Origin: Capsaspora owczarzaki ATCC 30864
Lineage: Eukaryota; Opisthokonta; Filasterea
NCBI RefSeq assembly: GCF_000151315.2
Contig: NW_011887301.1
Coordinates: 599,760-663,759, forward strand
Reading direction: 5' to 3'
Length of the DNA stretch: 64,000 bases
Each line of letters starts with the position of its first letter. The first letter of the stretch is position 1. The notes under the pieces are model-generated. The model made no database searches and was not told the origin of the DNA. It saw only the letters and a list, made by a program, of their open reading frames with translations. Positions 37,828 through 49,230 of this stretch are shown one piece after another. Both the position numbers and the translations under genes were made by a program.

Positions 37828-40060
37828 ATGTCATCAACTTCGTCTTCCGAGCCTGGCTTTGCCGTGTTTGCCGATGTCAGTTTTCACTCTCACTCTCACT
37901 CTCAATCTCTCCTGTCGCTTGCTTTCCTTGCATCAACCGCGCGCATCAGCATCAGCATCAGCGCTCAAACCGACAGTCGAACAACAAACGTTCACAAAAA
38001 AAAAAAAAAAAAAAATCCTTCCAAAAATCCTTTCAATCTCGAATGGCCTGTTGCAGCGGATCCCTGCTGCGCTGTGCCGTGCGTGCTGAGCGAGTGCGTG
38101 TGTGAGTGAGTGCGTTGGCAACCAAAGTCCAACATGGGTGTGCGCTTGGCTCAATCGCCCCCGCTTCAGCATCGCCCTCAACAACAACAACATTCAGTCA
38201 TTCTGGCAGCGATTTTGAATTTTGGTGATTTTTTTTCTAGCTTGGCTGCTTTTTCCATTGGATTGTGCCTTTGACTGCTTTTTGTTTTCTTCCATCGGAT
38301 TTTTGTGTTGCATTGCACTGACGTTTGTATTTGTATGGGCTTTTTGAACACTTTGCCGACAGATCTTCCGTCGCGCTGACAAGAACGGTGCGTCTCAGAC
38401 TTTTTGTTTGTTTGTTTGTTTGTTTGTTTGTTTAGTGTTCTGGATCTCAGTCAAAACGGGCCCCGTTCGCTGATTTGCTTTGGAGGCTCACTGTGTATTG
38501 TGCTCATGTTTGTGCTTGAAACTGTAACTCGATCGTTCGGGGCGTGTGCTTGCAATTCGTGCTGTAGACGACGGCGAGATCTCGCTCGAAGAGTTCCGCG
38601 TCTTCTTCCGCGATGGTGTTCTGACCGCTGAGGAGATTGATGCTCTGTTTCACGCCATCGACACGGACAAGAACTTGTAAACACACACAAAAAAATCTGT
38701 TCGTGCGATGGCTTTCGAGCTTCTGGGTTGACAATCCGCGTTTATGATGCTTGTCTGTTGGCGCTGTCAGGTCTGTCGATTGCACCGAGCTGTCAAACTT
38801 CTTCCGTGGGCATTGGGGCAAGGTCCAGCCGCTCTTCGGTGCCATCGAAGGAGTTAACAAGACCATCGCCGACGTGTTGAACGGCATTGCGGCTTCGTAC
38901 GACACTTCGGATCACGTTTCGCAGTTCACCACGCGTTTCTTGCTTCGTGAAGTACGTAACAGAGCAGCAAGATCTGGTCAAAAGAGATGCATCTAACATT
39001 CGCGGTGAAATTGTGCTTTGGTCCGCCAGATTGTTAGCCAGTTTGACTCCATTCAGAGCCCCATCGTCTCGGCTCACCAGACTCTGTTTGAGCGAACCCT
39101 GGCTGCCAAGTGAGTGTCTTGGTTTGTTTTGCCGCTGCTTGTCTTTCACCTTCTTGGTTGGAACTGACTTTTGTTGTTCGTGTTGTTTGTTTTTGTTGTT
39201 CGTGTTGTTTTTTGTTTTTTGCCCCCCTCTCCCCGGGACTCCAGGCCTGCGCCCGCACGCAGCTCCGAGTTTGCTGTTGCCGACGCCACCACCGAACGTG
39301 GACGACGCGTCAAGAACCAGCAGTCTACCCAAGCACTTGCTGGTAAGCACTTGCCATGTTTGACAAGATCTGCAAACATCCAACTCACCGCGCTGTCCTG
39401 GTTTTCAAACAATAGATGGCAACTCCCACGCATTGCAAGCCCAGGTTGATCGCCTGGCTGCACTGCTCGGACGCCTGGAGGGCAAGGTCGCAGTGACTGC
39501 TGTGAGTTGTCATTCGAATGTCGAATGGAAGATTGCTTTGATTCTGTCGGGCTGACCTTTTTGGCTGGCGCCTTCCTTTTTATACTCGTTTTGCGCACTT
39601 TTGCGACGTGCCTTTGATTCTGTGACAAGATTTCCGAGGAGGACACCGACACGGACACTGTTGCGATTGTTCTGTTCAAGCGCGATTTTGTTGTTTTGCC
39701 CGACAAGATTGATAACTTCCGCAAGTCTCTGCAGACCTATCACGCTTCCTCGAGCGAGGAGGAGGGCTTCCTCCAGTACGCAGCCTCTGTTGCCTCGTTT
39801 GTTGACCCTCGTTGCCATTCGAGTTCATACTCTCACTTTGCCGCTACGCTGATTTCTTCGCTGACAGTTTTTACACCCGGCACTCGCCCAGCAAGAGCCA
39901 GTTCACCCTGTATGAGATTTGGGACTCGGACAAGGCGACTGCTGGTCACTTTGCCGGCCGCAACTTCCGCCACTTCCAGCGTGCCAACATTGAGGCTCTG
40001 GCAGCGCCCGAAACCTCGACGCGCATCGAATTGCCCGCATCCTGGTGGGTTTCGGCTTGA
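37828..40060 (+). CDS. NECAB: NECAB-like EF-hand protein with ABM domain
   Basis: NECABs are cytosolic calcium-binding proteins known mainly from neurons. Exons 37828-37875, 38363-38387, 38568-38676, 38771-38951, 39030-39109, 39245-39342, 39416-39501, 39630-39775, 39868-40060; 321 residues. An N-terminal EF-hand reads [20 protein letters not shown] (Asp, Asn, Asp and Glu at loop ligand positions); a second, weaker one follows ([20 protein letters not shown]). The NECAB mid-region has [18 protein letters not shown] and a coiled coil ([20 protein letters not shown]). The C-terminus is an antibiotic-biosynthesis-monooxygenase (ABM) fold, [20 protein letters not shown] through FQRANIE. I chose donor 39775 because it alone keeps the frame into the ABM exon. 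Confidence 0.88.
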
Positions 40061-40269
40061 GTTAAGGCGCGCATTTGCTCTTTCAAGGCTCTTTGTCCAG
40101 TCGGCTTTCCTGTTGGACGAGCTCTTGACACTACTGTTGCTGTTCATGCTTCCAAAATCGATAATTTCAGATGCAACTGGTCCATTCCTATTGTTGTCGC
40201 CTCCCACTCTTTTTTTTTTTTTTTTTTTTTTTTGTATATCGTTGTCATTTTTCACGTTTCTTGTTCGAA
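40061..40269. other. Spacer NECAB / CTU2
   Basis: 209 bp tandem spacer with a T-run of about 23 (40210-40232). Nothing else is recognised. Confidence 0.4.
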
Positions 40270-42551
40270 ATGTGCTCAGTGGACGAAGACGAGCAGATTC
40301 GCGCGCAACAGCGCCTCGACCAGGCACACGAGGCTGCACTCGCCATGGCCGATGCCGCCGAGCCGCCGCCGTCGACGCATGGCTCTGATGGCCAGCCGCG
40401 TCCTAACGGCGCCAGTGTGAGCCTTGCAGGGGCAGCAGCAGCAGGACGAGGAGGAGCGTCGCCCGCGCGCGCGTGTGTTCGCTGCGGCCAGCCGAGCGGC
40501 GTCAAGACAGCCAGCCAGACGTTCTACTGCCGCTCATGCTTTGACATTGTCATGTCCAAGAACACGCGCCTGGGTGTCGGGCAGCTCCAAGCGCCGAAGG
40601 GTGCCGGGAACAAGGTCGGTTCACTCAGTAGTCGCATTGACGCAATCGCGCAGTAGCGAGCTTCATGATGGGTCGATGACCCCAAAGTCCATACATTTTG
40701 CATCAGTGGTTGAATATCAGGGAGGGGACACAAGAATCACAACAGCAGTGATTTTAACGCGAATTCTGCAACCCTTTGGGCTTCTACAATCAGAACTAAC
40801 CAAATTTTGATACACAGGTCCTCATTGCGTGCTCAGGCGGCCCGTCGTCGTCATTGCTTGCCCATACATTCATTGGGTTGCTGCATATCGATCAAGCAAC
40901 ATTGTCCGACGATCCGAAGGCAGCTGCTGCGTCTATTGAGCGCGCAAGGAGCTCCAAGATCTTTACCACCGCTGGGTTGGTCCATATCGACGAATCTGTG
41001 CTTGCGCATGCCTTCTCGCTGGATGCTGGGAGTGGTAAGCTATCCGGCGATGCGGAACGGATTGCCATCGCGCATGCCGAGCGCGAGGCCCTCTCTGCCG
41101 CCGAGAGCACCGAGGCGACGATTCGGGCGAACTTGCTTACACTGGCCAAGCGCTCTGATAGCCCCGAGTGGCCCTTGATTACTGCGCGCATCGAGGATGT
41201 TTTTGGCTCGGGTCTCGTCAGCGGCGGTGGCTCCGTCCTGCTGCGCGTCCCGCCGGTCAACGAGGTTGTGTTGGCGCGCGAGACCACAGAGCCTTCTCCT
41301 GCAGAGCTCATTCCCTCTGCAGCTTCGAGCAGTAACCGAGATAAATTCCTAACCATGCTTGCTGGTGTTGGATCGTTGAGCGCACGCGAGGATCTCGTGC
41401 GTGTTCTCCGTCTCCGATTAATTGTGCACATTGCCAAGTCGCGCGGATATCGCTATGTTGCCTTTGGAGATTCTGCGGATCGGATTGCCCAAAACATGAT
41501 TTCGTTTGTGGCCCAGGTGAGTGGATGAGATGGTTGTTTTTTGCAGTCCTGGTGCTGTTGCGTTTTTTTTTTTCGTATTTTTTTTTTTTTGCCGCGACCA
41601 ACCTGTGCGTTTCATTGCCCCTCGCCTCCCTCCCCGCGCGCCTCCCTCTTTTTTGTTCATCTACAGGGCCGCGGCGCATCTCTGGCATACGACACGTCGC
41701 TTTTGGACGCACGAGATCCCGATGCAATTCTTGGCCGCCCATTCCGCGCATTGGCGCTGAAGGATCTAGCTCTGTACGCGCGTTGGTCGGACGTTCCATC
41801 CGAGGAAGCACCAACTCTCGCCAGTGGCATAAATCTCTTTCGTCTTTGGAAGAGCCGGTATCTATTGCGCGTGCAACAAAACGACACAACTCTGCCTGCA
41901 ATTCCCGATTCGGTAACGCCCGTGCCGGCGTGGAAGCTGGCCTTCCAGCAAACGGCTGCTGCCTCGCAAAGTAACCAAAGCAGCCAGCAGATTGCAGCCT
42001 CCATTTCCACTCTGACCGAAGCGTTTGTGAATGCCCTGCAGCGCGACTTTACTGGCACTGTCTCTACCGTTCAGCGCACGAGCACGAAACTGGTCGCCGT
42101 TCCTCCAAAGGACGAAGAGCGCTCCTGTGTGATTTGCCATGGCCCCATTGTTCGTCCAGTGGTTTTCAGCAGCAAGCCAGCTCCAACGCTCCTCACCGCG
42201 ACCGCTTCCTCGGAAAAGCCCAAAGAAGGCGGATGCGGCAGCGGCTCCGGCTCCAACAACAGCTGCGCATGCAGCACTGAGCCAGCAGCTTCGCCCATTG
42301 TCCCTCCGTCATCTTCGACTTCGAGTTGCTGCTCGAGCAGCAAGAGCAACGCAAACACCGTCCCCACGCAAGCCGTGCTCGACGCCACTTGCTACGGCTG
42401 CAGTGTGATTCTTCGTGACGTGACCTCTGCAGGCACATTGCTACCGCCCATGGTTGCACAAGAGTTTGCGAGGGCGACTTCACGCGAGCACATGCGAGCA
42501 GAAATTTCCGAGTACCTTCTCAGCGACGACGACGACGATGGTGATGATTGA
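40270..42551 (+). CDS. CTU2: Cytoplasmic tRNA 2-thiolation protein CTU2 (NCS2)
   Basis: Works with CTU1 to thiolate U34 of tRNA-Lys/Glu/Gln using sulfur delivered by URM1. Exons 40270-40614, 40818-41516, 41667-42551, all phase 0; 642 residues (human 515). Features in order: an Ala/Gly-rich N-terminus, a Cys cluster (CVRCG and CRSC), and the PP-loop position as LIACSGGPSSSLLAH. The canonical SGGxDS aspartate is Ser here, as expected for the non-catalytic CTU2 partner. Next are RLIVHIAKSRGYRYVAFGDS and ASLAYDTSLLD. C-terminal Cys pairs CVICHGP and CYGCSVIL flank a long Ser/Cys-rich insert. The protein ends in an Asp run. URM1 lies 4 kb upstream. Confidence 0.92.
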
Positions 42552-42690
42552 TTCTGCATGGAGCTTCTCGATGATTGATTCTGTGTGTGTTGTGCTTTTG
42601 TTATTTTCTGAGAATTTCATACTTCCAGTCCATCTTTTCTCTTTTTCATTCGCTCGCTCTCTTTCGCTTTCATTCGCTCGCTCCACAAAA
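42552..42690. other. Spacer CTU2 / oxygenase-like gene
   Basis: 139 bp tandem spacer containing the CTU2 3' end and the next promoter. Repeats of CATTCGCTCGCTC lie just before the next start. Confidence 0.4.
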
Positions 42691-45600
42691 ATGAGGGACG
42701 TTCGCCGCCTGTCGGCTGCATGTTCCATCTCCCGTGTGCTCCTTCTCCTGCTGGCACTGGCCGCGCTGCTCTGCGCATGTTCACCTGCATCTGCCGCCAA
42801 TCTGCGCGCACAATCTCAATCTCAATCTCAATCTCACTCGCAGGCTCACTCTCGGGTGACCTCGAGCAGCAACAAAACCACCCCGACGATCGCGACGACA
42901 CCGGAGCTCGATCCAGAGGTGCTCAAGCGACTGCCCGTCGACACGGACGCGAGCAGGTTCAAGGACATTGCCGTGGACACGCTCAGGCGAGCGCGCGCGG
43001 CAATGCGAGACCGCCACTTTGAGGTCGCCGAGCTGCTGCTGTCCCAAGTGCTGGGCAGCCGACGCCAGAGCCGCAAAGAGCTCCTCATGCAGATTGTCAA
43101 TGCGCTCGACAACAACAACGACGATGGCGACCGCGGGCGGGACTGGGACAAGGTCGACTTTGGCAGGAAGGACATTTACCAAGCGCAAGCGCACGTCGCG
43201 TCGGCATCGCCGGAAGCATATCGCCTCGAGGCCGAAATGATGGCAGAGCTGTATGTCGCCACTGCAATGATTCAGATTGATGTCGCGCCGACGCTGGAGG
43301 CGCAGAACGAGCACATTGGCAGATTGTTTAGGGACATGCTGCAACGGTCGTTTGCCGACAAACCGCTGCTCATGCACAGCTTGCACTCTGCGCAAATGCT
43401 CATTCCATTTGTCAACGACCCGACGGAAGCAGTCGAGTGCTTGACTGCGATTGCCGAACACCCGGATGCCACAGACAATCCCACGACGCTCGCGTGGGTC
43501 GCAAAGTCCTTCCTTCGATTTGGCGAAAAGGCGGCGTCGCGCAAAGCGTACCAGCGGGTTGTGCTGGGTGAGGCTCGCAGGGCGCAGGCTCTTCTCGGAC
43601 CAGCTCTCACGAACGACGATGCCAGCTTGACGTACCAGCGCAAGTACACCCCGGTAACCGAGATGCATGCGACCGCTTGCGAGGCGCTTGCTCGGGCTGC
43701 GCAGCTCGATCATGTATGGTCTCGGGTTTCGGCGTACATCCAGTGTGCCATGAGATTCCCGCCCAACCGCCGGAAGCCAGAGCTGCTTGATCAGCTGACG
43801 AACGCGTTCGCGGCTAGGGGCAACTACACCCACGCTCTCGCATTGTATTCTGTGCTTGGTCCGCTTGGCCTGCCCTTTTCATCCGCGCTAATGGATCAGA
43901 TTCCTCAGACATCCGGCGCAGAATCGGAGGAGCTGCCTGTGGTCCGATCGGGTCCCATCTCCGCCCACCGATTATCTCGGCTGCTCGTCCCTGAAATCCT
44001 TGCCTCTGTCGCCTCCAACCCCGACTTTCCCTACGTGGACGAGCTTGGCGGCCAGCATTGGACGGCGTTCGACGCATTCCAGACCGGTAAACCTGCCGTG
44101 TTTGACGGCGCCGTGCACAAGATGCTGCTCAAACTGCTCGCGTTAAGTTTGCACCCGCAGGGCCTCTTTTGGGTGCATCATCGTGAATACCTCGCCTCGC
44201 CACCAGATTTACAGTTTGACAGCCACTATGTGCCCTTTGATCGGTATCCTCGAAATCTCATTGAGCAGATAACCTGGCTGATTGGAGATTTCTTGCCCCC
44301 AGCCATCCGAGCACGCGTCGTCGGCGCAGAATACTGGGTAACTCGAAGACCTGCAATGGAAGCCAGTTACACGACGCCGAGCGAGCGACTGCGGTGGCGG
44401 ATGGATCGTGTAAGATATGGCTTGGTGATCTGTCTGCTGCGCTTGAGAGCTCTCTTCTGCGATGACTAACACTCTTTCTCCACTTCCCCCCCCCACCCGT
44501 CGACTTTATTATGCAATGTTGTTGCGTTTGGTCAAACAACAGAACCAATTCACCGGAACTGGAAAAATTCGCCATCCAGACTACATTGCCGTGTTTATGA
44601 CTGATCGCTGGAGCGGCCCGTTCGTTGTCAGCAACACGACGATGGAGTCCGGGTTTAGTGAAACCTTTCGCGAGAACGAGCACCGTAGCTGGGTGATTCC
44701 TGCGCGGCGAAATCGCGTTGTCGTTTTTCCGGGCTCCTACTTGTACGGATCGCTGCCCCACAATGGCACTTGGTCGAAACGCTACGATGACCCTGTCTTG
44801 TTTGTGGCATTCTGGCTGGACACCCCCTGCGCCATCTCGACCACCCAACCGGGCCCGTGTGCATTGGACGACCCTCCGGAGTTGTTTGAAGGACGGATTC
44901 TGCCTGGCAGGACGGCAGATCGCAGTGCGTATGCGAACATGTGGCAAGACGATGTGCGCCTTTGGACCCCCGAGGAGCGAGAGCATATAACCAACCCGAA
45001 TCGGAAGCTCATTGAACCCTTACGCCCCGACCCGACGAATGTGTATGTGCCGGTTTTGACGAACATTGTGAATCCGAGCGCGCATCTATTCCTGGCGGGT
45101 CCAGTCAGTCAAAGTGCTCTGGAGGATGCCTCTCGGCGTCATGAGGAACGTCAGAAGGAAAAGACAATCCTGACCACGGACCGCCCGCACCGCAATAACG
45201 GAGGCCACGACAAGGCTCAGCTCAAGAATCCTGCAGGAAAGCGCTTTGCCGTCCAGCCGTTTGTGCCACCAAAAGAACCGACGCTCGAAGAGCTCTTTCC
45301 CCTGACCATGCCGAACTGGCGGAGCTGGCGAGTGAGCGGGACGCGCGAACAGCTCGAGTGGATCATGGTGACCGAGGCACTCGAGGTCCGCACACAAGTC
45401 GAGCCGATTGAGGTCTTGGCACCTTGGCGCCTGCTTTCCCGTGTTGAGCAGGATCAGCTTTTGGATGCGCTGATTGGCACAGGCGAACAAGAGTGGCTCG
45501 CTGGGGATATTTCTTCCTTGCTCCCGGTCGTTGCAGTCGATCACCACACGGAAGCCTTCGATCTGCGCTTGCGCCAGGCAGAGTACCTGGTCTCTCTCGC

Positions 45601-46354
45601 CGATGGGCTTTTCAGGATGGAGCAGTACACGGCAATGGTACACCCTTTGAATCAAACCCGTTCCATCCGCCAGGCTGTGGGGCAATGTGTCACGGCAGAC
45701 TTGCTGGAGGCGCCTTCCACAGTGGCTGACGAAAGCGAGGTTGGCTGTCCCTGCACGACTAACTGGACACGCGTGGACGCGCAGTTCCGGCTATTGGAGC
45801 TCATGCCCATGTTGACCATGTCGGACGAGTTTGCGAGTGAACTCCAAGCTCGGCTCGAACAACAGCCAGACCGCGAGAGCGCAGACCAGTTCCTGCAACA
45901 CCTCTCTGCGCAACGGACTTTGGCATTTGAAACGCTTGGGCGCCTCGGCGTTATCGATCCCGCGCTCGTTCCACGCACTGCACCTGTTGTTGTGCATTGG
46001 TTGCTTGCGCGCAACGAGTGCGCCCTGGCCATGCCTTTCATTGATGCCATTTTCGCCACCGAGCCCATTTACTCCATCCTTCAAGCTGGCATCGCTTGCC
46101 TTGAGCAAAATGATGTTGCAAGCTACACGGTCGCCGCCAATATGTTGGTCAAGGCACTCGAGCTCCGCCCCAACGACCGGTACCCATGCAAGCTGCTGGC
46201 AATGCTGTACACGCCGAGTAAACTAAACGACCTTCAAACTGCCAAGCGGTACCAAGCATGTTACGATAATTGGACTCGCCACCGCGCCGAAAAACAAACG
46301 GCCATGGATCAAGCGGCGCAGCCTCCTGTGCTGCGCAGCACAATTTATGTGTAA
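42691..46354 (+). CDS. Large secreted protein with TPR-like regions and a 2OG-oxygenase-like domain
   Basis: Exons 42691-44409 and 44543-46354; 1176 residues. Residues 1-35 are a signal peptide (VLLLLLALAALLCACSPASA). A Gln-Ser run (QSQSQSQSHSQ) is followed by helical repeat segments (VEVAELLLSQVL, ALARAAQLDHVW, GNYTHALALYSVLG). The central part, residues about 470-700, has the order of an uncharacterised 2-oxoglutarate/Fe(II) oxygenase-like family: WRMDRNQ, HPDYIAVFMTDRWSGPFVV, RRNRVVVFPGSYLYGSLP, LFVAFWLD. In the family as I remember it, the iron ligands are His-x-Asp in the first motif and His in the last (LHG). Here they read Arg-Met-Asp and LYG, so iron binding may be lost. A second helical half contains TPR-like ASYTVAANMLVKALELRP. 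Several N-glycosylation sites. Probably ER/secretory; function unknown. Confidence 0.68.
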
Positions 46355-46608
46355 TGGCCGTGCCGATTATTTTCTTTCTTGTACTTTTAACGCTCTTCCC
46401 CACAACATGATGAGGGCGGGAAGATTTTCTATGAGATATTGCCTGTTATTTCTGTTCGATTGTTTTCGCGTTGGATTGGAGTTTTTTTGTCTGTTTTTTT
46501 TTTTTTTTTTTCAAAATTTGATTACCAATAAACACTGTTAAATACAATCAACACTTCGGCGCCCATACATCAGCCATTTGCTTCAATGCGTTCAAGAAAT
46601 TTCACGAT
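46355..46608. other. Convergent spacer
   Basis: 254 bp. A T-run at 46495-46511 is followed by AATAAA at 46527-46532, a likely poly(A) signal for the upstream gene. Confidence 0.5.
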
Positions 46609-48201
46609 TCACATCACAATGCAGCGACCACACGCTGCTTTCGAAGCCTTCTTCTCGAGGCGTTCAAGCTCGAGCGCCTCCATGCGCTGGAGACTAGCCG
46701 GCAAAACCACAGCTTCGCTACCAGCGGAGGAAACACCGACTGACTCTTGAGTGGGAGAGTCTGTTGCGGCTGCAGTGGGAACTACGGCCGACACAGCTGC
46801 AGCATCCACTCGACTGGCGGTCTCACGCGCGCACTCCAAAGCTGCCATGCCAGCAGAAATGGAATCCAAAAGCGGAGTGCCCATAATGACCGAGATATCG
46901 GGCAGACCCACACTTTGGTCGTCTGGGTCGGAAAAGAACCCAGTCTCGTTCAAGAAGGAGATGGTGCCCGTCTGGCAGATCGACTTGCGTTGCATCTGAA
47001 TCGTCGGGGTTGCTGGCGGCTCGTCATAATCGTCAGCTTCGTCGTCCGATTCGGGCAGGCCGATTGCCGCCGCAAGTGTAACCTCCTCCATGCCAGGCAA
47101 TGGCGTATCGAACGGACAGACCGCGCGTGTCCCACTCGAGAAAAAGTCAATGCTGTCCAAATCCAGCATGCTCAAGGGAGTCAGCGCGACTTTGGCGTGG
47201 CGGCCTGACACTAGTGTCGGTGTGATGGTTGACATGCTGATGGTGCTTGATGCTTGGTAACGCTTCTGGTTTGCGGCCATCCATTGGCGGAGCGGGACGG
47301 CCTTCTTGGATGCGGTCGACAGAATTTTTGAAGAGGAAAGGCCAAGGGCACCGGGCTTGATGGGTGTCACTATCGCACCGCCATTATCACCCTCAGGAGT
47401 AGTTGTCGGCGAGAAGAATGGCAGGCGACGGTGGATGCGCTGCAGCCGTTGCGCTCTGCGCACCTCGGCCGAGGGAACTGCGGGCGTCGGGATCTTGATT
47501 GAATCCATTTGCCACAACTCAAAGGGCGTGCGCTCGCGAGCGTGCTGTTGTTGCACACGCACATCCTCGCTTGTAGGTGGGAACAGAGGCTCCCCGATGG
47601 CGTGCATGAGCTCGGGCGAATTGAACGCTGACGGGAACGAATGGCGACGTCGACTCGCACTGGAGTACGTTGTCTGAATCGTGGGTGTCGGCTGAATATC
47701 GGGCAGCTCCACTTCAATCTCCTTGTCGACAAACAATGGGGATCGGGGAATGCGCGACCTGGCGCGGAACGGCGATGGATAGCGCGATTGATCCGGAGTG
47801 GCGTGCAAATTCACCTTGACGACGCGTTTCTCGGTGCGTCTTCCGGTCGAAGGCTTGTGGCATGGAATGGGCCGAATATCCGTAGTCTCATCGGGGGATG
47901 CAATGGCCAGCATGCAGGTCGGCGAGGTCATTGAGTTGGGACAGCTCAGAATGGACATTGGTCGGCGATGGTTTGTCGTCTGCTTCTTGCCCGTTCCAAA
48001 TGGCGCTTCACCCGAAGGCGAGTTTTCGATATCTTGCGTGCCTGGCATCTTGCCGGTGCCGGTCGAACTCGCGGGTGCGGCCGACGTAACAGTCATCACC
48101 AACGGTTTCGGTATGTGTTCGGTGGGTTCTTGGCGGTGGTGGTTGACCATCGCCCAGCCCTGGCCTTGACTGCCCGAGTTTGCAAATCCAGAGAGGAGCA
48201 T
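46609..48201 (-). CDS. Disordered protein ending in a CaaX box
   Basis: Single exon, 530 residues, start codon at 48201. I do not recognise the family. The chain is rich in Ser, Thr and Pro with many TP and SP sites (PTPTIQTT, SPTTTPEG, IVTPIKPGA), suggesting proline-directed phosphorylation. One acidic segment (LPESDDEADDYDEPP) is present. No globular domain, signal peptide or membrane segment is seen. The last residues are a coiled-coil-like MEALELERLEKKASKAACGR and the tail CIVM followed by the stop: a textbook CaaX motif (Met favours farnesylation) next to a second Cys three residues upstream that could be palmitoylated, as in small GTPases. Membrane attachment is inferred from that. It is head to head with NAA15. 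Confidence 0.75.
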   Translation of the reverse strand: MLLSGFANSGSQGQGWAMVNHHRQEPTEHIPKPLVMTVTSAAPASSTGTGKMPGTQDIENSPSGEAPFGTGKKQTTNHRRPMSILSCPNSMTSPTCMLAIASPDETTDIRPIPCHKPSTGRRTEKRVVKVNLHATPDQSRYPSPFRARSRIPRSPLFVDKEIEVELPDIQPTPTIQTTYSSASRRRHSFPSAFNSPELMHAIGEPLFPPTSEDVRVQQQHARERTPFELWQMDSIKIPTPAVPSAEVRRAQRLQRIHRRLPFFSPTTTPEGDNGGAIVTPIKPGALGLSSSKILSTASKKAVPLRQWMAANQKRYQASSTISMSTITPTLVSGRHAKVALTPLSMLDLDSIDFFSSGTRAVCPFDTPLPGMEEVTLAAAIGLPESDDEADDYDEPPATPTIQMQRKSICQTGTISFLNETGFFSDPDDQSVGLPDISVIMGTPLLDSISAGMAALECARETASRVDAAAVSAVVPTAAATDSPTQESVGVSSAGSEAVVLPASLQRMEALELERLEKKASKAACGRCIVM

Positions 48202-48794
48202 TGTCTGTTTGTTAGCTTGAGAGTGAAAGGGAGCTTGCTGTCCCTGTCAGAGCGCGTCGTAATGCAGGAAAAGAGTTGGCGTGAGATTTTGAAACTGTTT
48301 CAGTTTGAAACGGGAAGGAGTCAAACAGCGAGACAGTGCGTTGGCTGTGTCTTCAACGTGGCTCTTACGAGGTGTGTGTGCGAATGTTTGCAAGGACCAA
48401 GTTTGCTTGTGTCACTGGCGACTTGGCGGTTGTCAAGAAAAGCCAGATGAAAACCAGCCAAAACGACGGCGAAATGGATTTGGAAATAAAACGGAGACTG
48501 TGTTCCCATCCGATTGAGCCGAATCGATAACTGCTCCATTGGGAATTCATCCCATCAGTACGAGGTGTATGTTGCTGGGAGGAGGGGCGGTATGTGCGGT
48601 TGGTCTTTCGTCGCCTTTTGCAATCTGTGGCTCGCTCCAGCTCGATCTGCGCTTCATCAACCTGTCTGACTTGACCTCAGGTGCCCAACAACCTTGCTAT
48701 ACTATTGTTGACCTTGTGGTTTTCTTTTCCGCTTGTCTGAGCAACGACGACCGTGGTTCAGTCTTCACATTTGGATCGTTTCAGTGCTTCACCA
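48202..48794. other. Divergent promoter region CaaX protein / NAA15
   Basis: 593 bp. The plus-strand frame at 48539-48814 overlaps the NAA15 start in another frame and looks like chance. No TATA box or clear element is seen. Confidence 0.5.
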
Positions 48795-49189
48795 ATGAAC
48801 TTCACCAAGACTGAATCTCTGCCTGCGGCAGATCAGAAGCGTTTCAACATGATTGTGGTAAAAGCATGAGACCGAGTATCCGATGGCAAACTGAGCGACA
48901 GAGAGAGAGAGAGAGACGAGAGAGAGACGAGATGGTGTCGCTCATACAAATCTCAATGGAAAACACAAATCTCAATGGAAATCCCACTCAATGGAAACCC
49001 AAAAAAAAAAAAAAAAAAGCACATGGAAAATTGCTGGACTTGAAGCGCTGGGAAACCGACCGACCGACAGACCGACCGCGCTTGGATGGGAAGCTGCCTG
49101 ACTAGAGATCAGTGCGCTTGGCGAGTGACAGGCAACAAAGCGCAACTGCCGATGCTGCTCGTTGTTCTTGTGCTTCAAAGCTTGAAAAC

Positions 49190-49230
<41 letters not shown>

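Noticed and set aside
48539-48814. Plus-strand open frame before NAA15
   Set aside because: It overlaps the NAA15 start in another frame and has no conserved content.
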